Under the pieces are notes generated by a model. That model saw only the letters and a program-made list of their open reading frames with translations, was not told the DNA's origin and searched no databases. Of a DNA stretch of 64,000 nucleotides, positions 1 through 10,379 are shown one piece after another. The position numbers and the translations under genes were made by a program. Each line of letters starts with the position of its first letter. Within the stretch, counting starts at the first letter, position 1. The stretch comes from Tethya wilhelma (taxonomy: Eukaryota; Porifera; Demospongiae; Tethyida; Tethyidae): NCBI GenBank assembly GCA_964030475.1, contig CAXIPT010000007.1:3314657-3378656 (forward strand). Reading direction: 5' to 3'.

Positions 1-39
1 AGCACATGCAGAGGATTACAGTAGTTGTTTTGTGTGTCT

Positions 40-240
40 GTCTGTTTGTTCCATTGAAATCTTAAGAAAGGCAGCTCTAGCGACAAAATTGATGGTACTT
101 ACGTTCATAAATCTGACTGATCTGGTAGAAATATATTTTTTGTTGTCTAAAATACTTTAGTTTCCAAATTGAAATTTCATGCTTTTGTGCCTTTCTGAGC
201 GCTTAGCTTCGAGACCATGCCTACTAATTTGTCCAGAATT
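40..240 (-). repeat. Dispersed repeat R2, copy 1
   Basis: Read on the minus strand, this stretch shares a long segment with copies near 21.6, 42.3 and 54.5 kb. The shared core begins GGCGTGGTCTCGAAGCTAAG, continues through CAAAAGCCTCAAATCTCAG and TTTTGGACAG, and ends with GTAAGTACC before a T-rich tail. A CAG-rich tract lies just outside the core (about 250-300 here), as in the 21.5 and 42.2 kb copies. No coding frame is evident. It is probably a non-autonomous element of unknown class. Confidence 0.6.
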
Positions 241-342
241 TGTGTAGTAAATACTGACAAGCACACTGAGGAACATGGCTTTCTGAATGGCTGCTGTTGC
301 TGAACTGTTGGCCATTGTTGTTTGGCAAGACAGACAGGAGTT

Positions 343-658
343 CAGTGGCGGATTTAGGGTGGTTCCTGGAGTTCCATGGAACCCCTCTTTTAGCTGAGAC
401 CTCGCAAAATAACTAACTGTGGGGACTGGAAAAGTGCTAGCTGGAACCCCCCTTTCAACTTAATAATACCAAAAGCAACTCAAAATCTCACTGTATAGCA
501 GTCTTTGGTTTACGATAATATAGTTTCTGACTCTTTCTTGCCGTTTTTCTCCATTCAGGCCTTACTGTGGCAAAATCTAGCTGTCAGCACGCTAAAAGGG
601 GCGGGGCTTGGCTAAAATTTTCCGCGCGGATTGGAACCCTTCTATAGATCCACCACTG
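343..658. mobile_element. MITE with CAGTGGCGGAT-type inverted ends and 5-bp TSD
   Basis: The left end CAGTGGCGGATTTAGG and the right end, reverse-complemented CAGTGGTGGATCTATAG, form imperfect terminal inverted repeats of about 25 bp that continue into GGTTCC. GAGTT lies immediately outside both ends (338-342 and 659-663), which looks like a 5-bp target-site duplication. The 316 bp interior has no open frame. The element at 15881-16222 has the same style of ends and also a 5-bp duplication. Confidence 0.65.
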
Positions 659-663
659 GAGTT

Positions 664-1020
664 GGCCTGCCATATATATGTAAGCATATATATAGGGCAT
701 GCAAAGATTTTTACATTGTGGGCAGCTTGATATAGCTAGCTATGCATCACTGAGTTAGACTCACTGTAGGTCCAGCAGCTAGACTTTGCTATCTGACAGC
801 AGCTGAGTATTACAACGCATGTATAATTATTGTAGCAAAGCTAATCTGGTTCATAGTCTGTGACATGTGCTACTTTACCACACTCAAAGTTAGCAGGCTA
901 TGAGTCTAGATGTATTAGTTGCTGAAGTTCTCAGTGATACACTCTTTTGCACAGTGTGCTAGCTAATTGAGTGTGCCGAGGCTTATGCACCAACGGTGCC
1001 TTCATTACATAGGGAATTAC
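664..1020. other. No gene seen
   Basis: AT-rich, non-coding by eye. A short palindromic segment near 966-1003 (GCCGAGGCTTATGCACC) resembles the sequence at 41805-41835 and 47525-47540, probably the end of an unnamed dispersed element. Confidence 0.4.
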
Positions 1021-1024
1021 TGAA

Positions 1025-1460
1025 TACTACTAAATTGGTTACCATCCCAAACCAAAAAGCATTCCTCTTGCTAACAAATACATTTCAAGACCTCTAAAAA
1101 AATGAGTTAGAGGTACAGAAAGTAGCCTGTTTGAGGTTGTATTTCTTCAATTTTTTACACCATCAACAGTACTTGTAAAGGGAGCTAGTCTTCAAACAAT
1201 ACATACCATTCCAGTAAAATTAGCCTGACAACATTCTAGAAACAATTATAGGTACAGTAAGTAGGCTATGTTTGGAAGCTATAACAGCATACATCTTCAC
1301 AGCTTCTACACTACTTACAAAGAGAGATAGGCCTCCAATATGGACCCAATTCCAAACCACAAGCAATCTGTAGTTCATTCACAGCAACAAACATTTCTTT
1401 ACTACATCCTAGAGACAATTACAGGTACAGAAAGAAAGGCTATTTAGCAAAGAATTTGAG
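1025..1460. repeat. Degenerate tandem repeat, about 140-175 bp period
   Basis: AGGTACAG followed by an A/G-rich segment and GGCTAT or GCCTGT recurs at about 1111, 1250 and 1424. Each unit also carries an ACTTGTAAAG or ACTTACAAAG block followed by GAG(A/C)TAG, and ends with CTAGA(A/G)ACAATTA. About 2.3 units are visible and they are clearly diverged. No coding potential is seen. Confidence 0.55.
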
Positions 1461-1570
1461 TAGACGCTGAGTATAGGCATACGAATAATTGATATTACAT
1501 TTTTACTAACCAAAAATATTTATCAGTTATCAATAGCCTAAAACTACTCCACAACACACTTACATTGCTT

Positions 1571-1690
1571 GTAATGGCCCGCTGTTTGTCGTCCTTCTTC
1601 TTCTTGGCAACCCTTCGTTTTGCAGGTGTATTCGCGATTCGCGAATTCAACCGCAATGTGCATCGCGATCAAAAATTTGTATTGCAAAGT
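1571..1690 (-). CDS. Candidate first exon of an unidentified basic protein
   Basis: The minus strand has a CpG-containing stretch that reads openly into a strong donor, AAT|GTAAGTG, near 1571. One frame encodes a lysine-rich run (AKRRVAKKKKDDKQRAITSN). CpG density is higher than in surrounding DNA, as expected near a promoter. No family is recognised, the reading frame and start are not decided, and no second exon was found in the window. It could be a relic exon or chance. Confidence 0.25.
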
Positions 1691-2102
1691 ATAGGCATTT
1701 CCAATCCCGGCTACATAGTGTTAATTATCTATGGTATAAAAGTTTTGAAACCTCGAAAGAACGAGCCATTGACATCGCTAAAGCTAACACTTTCATGGAA
1801 CAATAAGAATTTATTTGTTACAAAGGCATGAGCTTCGGAAATTGAAGTGGGTAGGGTTAGTCTAACCTTTTGACTTGAAGCACTCAATCATTTGGCGAAG
1901 ATTATTTACTAACTACTCTTTTCTCAAGGCTTATTGTTCACTGTGAAGTGACAAAAAAAAGCGATTGATCTGTGTTGAAACTTGTCGCGAAATGCAGTAA
2001 GATCCGTAATACGTGAATTGTGACATAGTTGCATTCACCAGTTTTTCTAGACCCCCATTTTTTGCTGGGCAGAAAAGGCGGGGTCTAGGCCTAGACTAGA
2101 GC

Positions 2103-2573
2103 CTGTATAGGTATAAGCAATTACCATTTGGGGTATCAGCTGCAATGAAAAGGTGAAAGCAATCAAGGAGGCAAAGGAGCCACAGAATTTATCAGAGCTA
2201 CGTTCGTTCGTTGGTATTACTAACTATTACCATCGGTTTTTACTTAATTTCTCTTCAAGATTGGCAAGTTGCTGCAGAACGATGTCTAGTGGAAGTGGGA
2301 TAAAGAGCAAGAGGAAGCTTTTGAAGCTGCTAAAGAAGCCCTATAGGATAACACATTGCTTGTTCACTATGACGAGACCAAACCATTGATTCTATAGCTG
2401 ACGTCTCACAGTATGGTCTGGGAGCTGTATTGTCACATGTTATGGATGATGGCTCAGAGCAGCCTGTGGCATATGCTTCAAGGACGATGAGTAGGGCGGA
2501 GAAGAACTATTCCCAGCTCGAGAGAGAAGGACTAGCAATCATTTTTGGAGTGAACACTACTATCTACAAGTAA
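2103..2573 (+). pseudogene. Ty3/gypsy RT-RNase H fragment
   Basis: The segment opens with an RT motif of the LPFGVSAA type. It then jumps, by internal deletion, to the RT thumb/connection (LRSFVGITNYYHRFL) and on to RNase H motifs (ADVSQYGLGAVLSH, QPVAYASRTMS, YSQLEREGLAIIF). The frame changes at least twice and contains stops, so it cannot encode an active enzyme. The catalytic YxDD block is missing. The 3' end runs straight into a MITE fragment. This is a different copy from the gypsy remnant at 11.7-13.2 kb. Confidence 0.85.
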
Positions 2574-2655
2574 AAAAAAAACATTGTAAATGTTATGAGA
2601 CACAGAAATGGCCAAATCGTAAAAGAAAAGAGCAAATAAGACAGAATGGCTGCTA
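2566..2655 (+). repeat. MITE-tail fragment of the composite family
   Basis: Matches the common inverted end found in the composite repeats: ACAAGTAAAAAAAACATTG, then GAAATGGCCAAATCGTAAAA and an AGCAAA...GAATGGCTG block. Only the left half is present. Confidence 0.7.
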
Positions 2656-2675
2656 AAATTACACAATGAATAATT

Positions 2676-3581
2676 GGGGCGAGCATGAGCGAGCCCCACA
2701 TAAGCGTGTCGAACGAGGTGTCTGTAAATATATATATTTATATATATATAGTGATGTAATCGTCCGACTGACCGCTTTCCGTAAATCTGAACTATATTCT
2801 AATTGTTCCAAATTAACCGCATGCCATGCCACGTGTCTATGAAAAATTGAAACACTGGCCTCACACTGGGCAGATTGTCCGAGCACTGAGAAGTGTTTAT
2901 GTAGGACTGGAACAACAAAAGCTAGAGCACATTTTACTTCAGGTGGCAACAACCTACACGAAGGTAAGCTCATTGTATAGCTATGTTTGTCCGCTAAATT
3001 CATACTTTATACTTGTATATGAAAGCATGCAGTAAACCCGTCGGCAAGCAGAATACTGAATTAACTACTGCAGTAATGTTGGGTGTATGGATGGATGCCA
3101 ATACTACTGGACAATGAGAGCAGAAGCTAGAACAGCTGTGAGAGGCTCTAAACTAGAAAACCCTGAGCTCAAGAGTCCGAGAACTTCTGACTGATAACTC
3201 TGAACGTGACACTGATGATACAACAGCTGCTACAGCTGAAAATCAATGCATGCATGGTGCTGAGACTCATGAGTAGCCACGAGAGTAACTGCTAACTGGC
3301 AAGAGAGCCCAGGACATCCCTCTTGAGCAGTAATGAAAACAGCCTGGGACTCAACACTCTGCTTGTCAACCAATTTAGCCAAGTGTCTCTTACATGAATT
3401 GTGTATTTAGCCAAGTGTCTAGCTCTTACATGAATTGTGTATTTATGCCATACTTTCACCAGTGCCCTAGCCTCATTTCCAGATAGCCTACGTATGTAGA
3501 GTCAAAGGTGGAGCCGAGCTACAACGAGGCTAATTCCTACATGCAAGATTCCATGTGCATGCGCTTGCTCGTGCTCGCCCC
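2676..3581. mobile_element. Candidate element with GGGGCGAGCA inverted ends
   Basis: GGGGCGAGCATGAGCGAGCC at the left is matched, reverse-complemented, by GGGGCGAGCACGAGCAAGCG at the right. Positions 2676-2870 recur inverted at about 15105-15335, including the ACCGCTTTCCGTA and CCACGTGTCTATGAAAA blocks, so the left part is dispersed. A short frame at 2826-3035 is not recognisable. Target duplications were not found. Confidence 0.4.
3373..3440. repeat. Tandem duplication of about 34 bp
   Basis: Two adjacent copies of ATTTAGCCAAGTGTCT...TTACATGAATTGTGT; the second carries a 4-base AGCT insertion after GTGTCT. Confidence 0.8.
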
Positions 3582-3599
3582 ACTCCATGCCTGCATGCC

Positions 3600-4900
3600 A
3601 CTAGTTAATGTGTGCTGCAATGGCCGGCATGTTGTTGGTATGGAAACTTGAGCTAGCGTACAGACAGTGGTGTCTAGCATGGCAAACATTTTTGTGTGCT
3701 GTCATGACATGGGGTTGATAAGAACTTTGATGTACCATAGACAATCAGATAATGAGTATTATATGATCCATGCATGTGTGCAGGAGTGTGTGCGTACATG
3801 AAAGATGCCCCTCCTTAAGACTTGTCACACTAAAACTCGCACGCGCCCCGTTATACATTGAATTACGTAATGCAAATATAGCAGGTAACTAGGCAACCGC
3901 CTTATTCTTGATGATGTAATTATAAATTCTCGATCTGGAGTTATGGATAGCTATCACCACGCTTCAAATATCAAAAGTATGAAGGCTTCAAGCTCTCTAA
4001 AGAAGCTTCTTAGAGTACACTGCGTGAGCTGCAGAAGCCTCTGGATGAGTTTGCGTGCGCTAGCAATCTGTATGACGTCATTCATTAGTTGGCAAAGGCT
4101 GCATGGTCTGTAATCTGGCTAACAAGTTTGCCGGAGGTTAAGCAAGCTTTTGAATGTACGAACGCTAAGTTCTAAGTGTTTTAAGGTGATCTAGCGGATG
4201 GATTTTGGAATGGTTACATAGAAGGTAAGTTATTTGCATGAGAAGCTAAATTAAAACCCTCAAAAAATGCTTTTTTGCAGCTAACTAACAAAATACTAGC
4301 TAAGAACAGATTCCATCTGCTGAAAACTTAGATTCTACCTTGAAGTTATCCTTGAAATACTCAAGGTCTTTTGTTGAAATGATCTTCCTTGTTGGCCAAC
4401 TCAATTTACGGTTTTTTATATAGCTAATTAAATATTCATTTATTTGCAATTATAAAATATTTGAGATTAATTATCGGATAAAAATATTCATAATAGATTA
4501 TAGTTTCATTATATCTACTAACTTTTGCTAGCTTTGCTTTACTTTCTACATTATTTGCAGCTGAATTTCATGCAAAATTAGCTGCAACAACTGGTATGAC
4601 AGTCCTTATGTGCCCTGAGTTTAAAGTAGTTCAGGCAATTACAACTCAGTTAATGTATAGATGCATGCAGACACATAATGCATTGTATTATCACAATTAA
4701 TGGATTCCGTTTCCACTACCAGCTGTACCTCATTCAATCAAATCATATTGCTGGTCGAAGTGCAAATTTATAGTTTATAAATTATGCCTTCAAATAAACA
4801 TGTACATTCTTGTACACATTGCAATATACCACCTCCCCTATCTCACCATGATGCACTTGCATACATATTTAATTTGCAAGCAGCAATGTTGTGTATCATA
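3600..4900. other. No gene seen
   Basis: Non-coding AT-rich sequence. There are splice-donor-like GAAGGTAAGTT at about 4210 and T-rich runs near 4430-4560, but no exon could be supported on either strand. Confidence 0.4.
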
Positions 4901-4903
4901 TTA

Positions 4904-4955
4904 TTCCCAGTACAGTACATAGAAATGGCACGGATGAACCATTAGCACAATACAA
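4904..4955 (+). repeat. Head fragment of the composite repeat
   Basis: TTCCCAGTACAGTAC followed by ATGGCACGGATG and CATTAGCACAATACAA, the first ~50 bp of the composite family. The palindrome is truncated and the body is missing. Confidence 0.7.
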
Positions 4956-5204
4956 CTGGCAGATCTATAAAACACACGCTCTCTTTGGTAGTACCAATTT
5001 CTACCTCAATTAGTCTATCTTTGTTACTTTGCCTTTAGACAATTGAATGTCATTCCACAGAAAGTGCTTACTAGCACTTGCTTGTTCAAGTGATGTGATA
5101 TCAGGTACATAGTAAAGCTGCTGGTTTGTTGTCTTTGAAAATGTGCCAAGGAAATGGTAATTATTTTTGTCTGTAACTGTTTTCCTGATCAGATAACATT
5201 TTTC

Positions 5205-5561
5205 NNNNNNNNNNNNNNNNNNNNNNNNNNNNNNNNNNNNNNNNNNNNNNNNNNNNNNNNNNNNNNNNNNNNNNNNNNNNNNNNNNNNNNNNNNNNNNNN
5301 NNNNNNNNNNNNNNNNNNNNNNNNNNNNNNNNNNNNNNNNNNNNNNNNNNNNNNNNNNNNNNNNNNNNNNNNNNNNNNNNNNNNNNNNNNNNNNNNNNNN
5401 NNNNNNNNNNNNNNNNNNNNNNNNNNNNNNNNNNNNNNNNNNNNNNNNNNNNNNNNNNNNNNNNNNNNNNNNNNNNNNNNNNNNNNNNNNNNNNNNNNNN
5501 NNNNNNNNNNNNNNNNNNNNNNNNNNNNNNNNNNNNNNNNNNNNNNNNNNNNNNNNNNNNN
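5205..5561. other. Assembly gap (357 N)
   Basis: A run of N. The gap abuts a GAA-rich tract (5562-5590) that is the interior of a composite repeat copy, so repeat content is the likely cause. Any reading frame through it is meaningless. Confidence 0.99.
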
Positions 5562-5813
5562 AAGAAGAAGAAGAAGAAGAATAAGAAGAAGATGGAGAAA
5601 ATTGGAGGTTTGGCATGTTTGTGTTTGTTACTTTAGCGATGTTTTTAGGCCATGTTTTTGGGCTCATTAGAAAGAGAAAGAGCTAAATAGTAGCTTTAGA
5701 AGCCTTTTAGTGCTAAGCGCTCAGTTTTTGCAGAGTTATTCGCGTGAATATTTGTATTGCGCTAATGAGCCATCCGTGCCATTCCTGTGTACCCAGTACT
5801 ACCGTACTGGGAA
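5562..5813 (-). repeat. Composite repeat, head plus body (truncated by gap)
   Basis: Minus-strand copy. It has the GAA/TTC-rich tract, GGAGGTTTGGCATG, TTTTTAGGCCATG, and the region around GCGTGAATATTTGTATTGCG. It ends in the head palindrome CCCAGTACTACCGTACTGGG (5792-5811). The MITE tail would lie in or beyond the gap. Confidence 0.8.
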
Positions 5814-5864
5814 TGAATTTAACTCACCCAAGTCCAAATTGCTGTGTTTGTCGACGGAGAATCT

Positions 5865-8219
5865 CAGTGTTCCCAGATTTAGGGATTTGTCCTTAGATTT
5901 GGGGAATTTTGTTGTCTTCAAGGGATTAGGGAAAGATTTTCTCACAGCCCACGAATCTAGGGAATTCCATGCTCATCCGATTGTGCGACGCGCACATTCA
6001 ATGCTTTAGTGTACGTGCAATTTGGTCAACCACAGTTCCACGTAGAGCTACTGCTGATCAGATCATCAGATATGAGTTCTAGTGGATCTGTTGTGAGTCC
6101 TCAAGAGTCTAGACCTAAAAAACCTAAGAAGTCATACAAACAAAAGTACAGTAAGTCTTAGGAGTCAGATACTACCCTCAAAGGTTGGGTTTCAGCTGTA
6201 AAAGGAGACCCCTATAAAGCTTTTTGTAAGTGTTGTGGCGTACAGCTTGTTGCGGGTTTATCTGAGTTGAAGAGACACGCTGGAACTACAAAACATCAAA
6301 AAAGAATGACTGCTTCTAGTAACACAAGACCTATTACTCAACTTTTGTCTCCAACTTCTCACTCAGAATAGGTAAAGAGGGCTGAGATAAAAGTTGCAGC
6401 GTTTATTGTTCAACACAACCTACCATTTCGAGTAATGGATCACCTCGCTGATCTTGTGTCCACTACTCTCCCAGACTCAAGAATTGCTTGTGAGTTTGCT
6501 AGTAAGAGGACAAAAACTAGAAGCATTGTTAAACATGTTATTGCACAATGATTTCGAAATGATTTGGTTGAGATACTCAAACATGTTAAATTTTCGATTA
6601 TAATTGATGAAACAACAGATATTGCTGCAAAGAAGCAACTAGCCATTGTAGTTCGTTTTTTTTGCAACAGGCAAGGAAGAGTGTGTGCTCATTTTTTCAA
6701 GCTAATTGAAGTAGCTACTGCTGATGCTGATTGCATTACTTCGTCTGTGCTCTCATGTTTGAAAATGCTGAAATCCCTATATCTAATATCATTGGCTTTG
6801 CTGCTGATACCACTAATGTTATGTTTGGATCACATCACTCTGTTTTAACCCTTTTGATCCCAAACCTATTTACAATGAAATGTTTTTGCCACAGTGCACA
6901 TCTTTGTGCTTCGCATGCTTGTGAAAAACTTCCTCGTGCTGTAAAAGATATGATCCGTGACACATACTCATACTTCAGCCACAGTGCCAAAAGACTGGCA
7001 GAGTTCTCTAAGTTCCAACACTTCGTGGAAGCAAAACCGCACAAAATTTTGAAACCTTATCAAACAAGATGGCTGTCACTTCAAATGTGTGTAAAGAGAA
7101 TTATTGAACAATGGGATGCCTTGGAGTTATTCTTTACTAATCAAGCTCTAACTGAACGGTTAGTAGCTGCTGAGAATCTTGCGTCAGCTTACAGAAACCC
7201 AATCTTTAAACTGTACATTCACTTTCTTGATTGAGCTTTGCCCAAATTTACTAAATTTAGTAAGCTTTTTCAAAGTGAATCACCTAATTTGCATTGTCTG
7301 ACATCAGAACTGTCTGTTTTGTATAAGTCTCTTCTTTGTTGTTACATCAGCAACACATATATCCGTTCTACATCACTGGATAAACTTGAACCTACAGCAC
7401 GTGACCATATGCTGCCATTAACAGCACTGTCCTTGGGCCATGTTGTAGCAACATTTTTGGCAAAACCTGAAGTTATTGCTAGGAGTGCTGAAGTAAAGGG
7501 GTTTTTGGAACACTGCCAGAACTTTTTGGTTGAAGCTGCATCTCAAGTAAAGAGCCGATTTCCTATTAGTGACCCTATACTTTCTTCATTACATGTGTTA
7601 GATCCAGTAAGCATTTCAGTTACTCAGTGTTCTTCTGTGGTTGATATTGCTGTTAATTTTTCAAACATCTAGTCCCACCTGAAGATATTGTGGCTATGGA
7701 AGAAGAGTGAAGAGAACTTTCTTTCAGTGACCTACCTGTGTTTGATCCAAAACAGAATCGTGTCGACCAGTTCTGGGGTGCAGCATTGGATGATTCGAAA
7801 TATCCCATACTGTTGTCATTTAGTAGTAGACTATTGGCCTTGCCTCATTCTAATGCTGATGTGGAAAGACTATTTTCACAAGTGTTTTTGATCAAGTCCA
7901 AACACAGGAACAGACTGAAGACATTAACGCTTGATTCACTTTTAATGGCTCGTAGTGGAATGCCCACTGAATGTGTTCAGACTCACAGATGTGCAAAAAA
8001 GTCAACAAGATGATGTATGATACCTCTTCATGCAGTGAAGATGATTAGTTGTGTTGTATTATTATTGACTTATGTACTATATGTATATAGAGTATTTGTA
8101 CGTTACATGCAATGCAAAAGAAAGTTTTTCAGTTCTTATATTTAGAGAGAAACCAATGAATCTGGGGTTAAAATTGCGTGGACTCATGGATATAATTTGA
8201 CCACAGTCTGGGAACACTG
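5865..8219 (+). mobile_element. hAT transposon with both terminal repeats
   Basis: CAGTGTTCCCAGA (5865-5877) and its exact reverse complement TCTGGGAACACTG (8207-8219) flank a hAT transposase pseudogene. The CAGTG start and ~13 bp length are typical of hAT ends. An 8-bp target duplication is not evident (GAGAATCT against ACGGGAAT), so the flanks have either mutated or rearranged. Total length 2355 bp. Confidence 0.8.
6072..8013 (+). pseudogene. hAT transposase (BED finger, ZNF862/SCAND3-like), broken
   Basis: A start at 6072 begins a basic N-terminus, followed by a BED-type finger (CKCCG...LKRHAGTTKHQKR) near codons 55-80. The RNase H-like core follows: IIDETTDIAAKKQLAIVVRF, then GFAADTTNVMFG (second acidic residue region) and CFCHSAHLCASHACEKLP. 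The C-terminal dimerisation region has PILLSFSSRLLALPHSNADV and ERLFSQVFLIKSKHRNRLK. Stops or frame changes occur near 6163, 6372, 6551, 6760, 7234, 7671 and 7710, so it is dead. The enclosing hAT ends support the family call. Confidence 0.88.
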
Positions 8220-8311
8220 ACGGGAATGCCTGTAAAGTAACCAGCTAGATTCAACACGGCTCTGCAACACTATACACCGAAATTAACACGCCTTATGTTT
8301 GACTTACTCAC

Positions 8312-8940
8312 TCTCCTCCCTTTGTGAGGAGGAACAATCTCGTCATCTGCTAAGAAGGAAGCATCAATCATAATTTTGGGATGTGCATACTGACATACCT
8401 TCATCTGGAGAGGGGGGTCTGTTCCTCTTACCCTTTCCCTTCCAAGATGTGTCATCTATAATCATACAATTATATTGTTTACACGTGGCTTGATTGAAAC
8501 TTAGGCCACAGTCACCCAACAATCACGCCTTTAAATGATGAGTTTCAACCCCTTTTTAGTGTCAAATTTACCACACACACACATGTCAACAGATTATTTT
8601 CCTCTCTACTAACCATTGTCCGAGTCTGACTCCAAGAAATGAGCCAGACGACGACGACGAGGCGGTTCCTGGGTAGGAGGAGTGTCCTCATCCAAGCTGG
8701 CAACAAGATCCACAAGGTGGGGAAATCAAAGAAAGAAGGTGGAGCTGCGGCTCGTCGAGGGACCTTCGTTTGTCACCTCATCGCTGTGGCTTGCTAAGGG
8801 ACCTTTCACCTTCACTTCTTCTTCATCCCTCTCCTCGCCTGGATGGGAAGTTGAGGGTAAGTGTGAGGCTCGATCTACATTCTTTGCCCAGTTACCCCAC
8901 CACCATTATTGTGAAAGAACGCTTTGAAATGAACCAGCTT
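8312..8940 (-). CDS. Predicted small exons of the SET-linked locus (3' part)
   Basis: On the minus strand several short open segments are bounded by good splice signals. At 8399-8455, TATAG|AT...GAAG|GTATGT encodes DDTSWKGKGKRNRPPSPDE. At 8312-8349, CTTAG|CAG...GAGA|GTGAGT encodes an ADDEIVPPHKGRR-like peptide. Near 8600-8860, an acidic/basic segment (EERDEEEVKVKGPLASHSDE; EPPRRRRLAHFLESDSDN) follows a CATCCAG acceptor but contains one in-frame stop. These look like disordered linker exons of the same gene or pseudogene as the SET exon upstream. Exon linkage is inference. Confidence 0.35.
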
Positions 8941-8999
8941 ACATTTCCCCGTGGCTTCCTCTGCCTCCGTCAAAAAGAAGGACCTCACGTTTCCAACTA

Positions 9000-9300
9000 T
9001 CATAAAGACGTATCATCAGTCTTAGCTAGACTGCCGCGGCCTTTCCTGGTCATCTCACCATCCTCATGGGACATGCGGCTCACCGAGTGACTGTCATCAC
9101 CCTTCTCATCAGCTGTATGCAAGTAAGCAAATGTACGCATTATATAATGACATTGTGTTTGCTTACATTCGGAGCGAGTACCAGCTCCTCTTGGTTCACC
9201 TTCAGGTCGAGGAGCTAAGTGCATGTAAGCATGCAAATGGAGAATCTGGTTAAAGCTATCAAAAAACACATACTTTCTGAAATAATCCCCAGTCCAGCTT
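9000..9300 (-). CDS. Predicted linker exons, SET-linked locus
   Basis: Minus-strand segments with plausible splice sites: about 9265-9300 (ACAG|GAAGCTGGAC...CAGAAA|GTATGT), 9171-9217 (TTAG|CTCCTCGACC...CCGAAT|GTAAGC) and 9000-9112 (ATACAG|CTGATGAG..., encoding ADEKGDDSHSVSRMSHEDGE and further charged residues to a stop). The peptides are charged and low in complexity with no recognised domain. The assignment to one transcript with the SET exon is inferred from strand and proximity only. Confidence 0.3.
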
Positions 9301-9474
9301 CCTGTCTGACTCGAAATTTGAACAATTTAGCGAAACGCTATATAACCCAATGTATCTGAGATCAATACTGTAGAATGTAATTTACCATGGTACACCTGCA
9401 TCTGTGCAGGGCTAGGGCTAGAAAAAAAGAAGTATCCAGGCATCAAAGTTTGTAAAATTGATTTGTATACTTAC

Positions 9475-9863
9475 TTCCATTATGTGAGTGTGAGGAGAAA
9501 GAGGGCTTCATGAGCTTCACATTATTGTGTGCGTATATTATTATAGATGTCAAATTAACAAACGGAAATGGGGTAAGAGATAAAACTAAGATTATACCCA
9601 TTTATGAAAACCTACCCTGCTTACTTGTGAAGCGAGGGGGGGAGGAGGAGGAGTCGGAGGGATTTCATAATTGTGTGCATATATAAATATAGATATCAAA
9701 GTAACAAACGGAAATGGGGTAACTTACATCAAGTTTGTTCAGTTCGAGCTGGAATTATCAAAAAATTGAGATAAAATTATGATAAAATCCATTTATGAAA
9801 ACGTACCCTGCTCCTGATGATGCTTACTTGTAAAGAGAGGGGGGGAGGAGGAGGGCTCTCCAG
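9475..9863 (-). repeat. Array of duplicated predicted micro-exons
   Basis: Three related units of about 170 bp. Each carries, on the minus strand, a pyrimidine-rich mini-exon ending in AA|GTAAG. The best is 9828-9863 (36 nt, acceptor GTGAAG, encoding LESPPPPPLSLQ). A second ends at 9625 (CTTCACAA|GTAAGC) but its acceptor AG is lost. A third is 9475-9514 (acceptor GTGAAG, donor GGAA|GTAAGT). The intervening DNA also repeats (AACAAACGGAAATGGGGTAA at about 9558 and 9705; CATTTATGAAAAC). This is consistent with exon-plus-intron cassette duplication. Confidence 0.5.
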
Positions 9864-9912
9864 CTTCACACATTATTGTAGATAATTAATAATAGCAAAC
9901 AGAACAACTTAC

Positions 9913-10350
9913 GCAAATTGGTACAAGTGCCTTTCCTAGGCCTCTTATAGAGCCACTCCTGCCCCTGTGGAGAGCATTCGTAGTCCGAGGTCAGTTCGTC
10001 ACCAATTGACAAAGGTTGATGGGTAAGAAAGCCCAGTCTCCATTTATTCTCAATGAGTAAAGCCTTGAAAGGCCTCACTGGGGCCTCTTTGCTAGTACAA
10101 TGGTTCATCAGGTGGCCTAGTGTCAAGGAGGCCCGGGTGGCATCTAGGCACACCCACCCAATACTTGCATGGTTCGTAATTTATCGAGTACTCCTCCTCG
10201 TACCCAGCTCTCTCCTTCCTGTCTCGAGAATTAATTCATACTCACATACAAACTGATCTTTCTCCATGTCCTCCCCAGCCACAACGGACGTCCCTTGCCA
10301 GGGATCTCAATTATGTCTGCCCAGGAGACCAGCGATCACGATCTCCTGAC
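9913..10350 (-). pseudogene. SET-domain exon, KMT5A-like, frame-disrupted
   Basis: Minus-strand reading shows SET motifs in the right order: IEIPGKGR, then VVAGEDMEKDQFVCEYE, then CLDATRASLTLGHLMNHC (the substrate/cofactor-pocket region corresponding to DATR..LGRLINHS), then WRLGFLTHQPLSIGDELTSD with the ...GEEL.yDY-like end. The exon closes at a GTAAGT donor (9907-9912). At least two one-base frame changes and one stop interrupt it, so it is a pseudogene or contains sequence errors. SET proteins of this type methylate histone lysines; activity here is doubtful. The exact subfamily is inference. Confidence 0.6.
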
Positions 10351-10379
10351 ATAGCTTGCTCCATTTTATGATTGAGATA

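Noticed and set aside
5154..5667. Long frames across 5205-5561
   Set aside because: They exist only because the N gap has no stop codons; flanks are repeat DNA.
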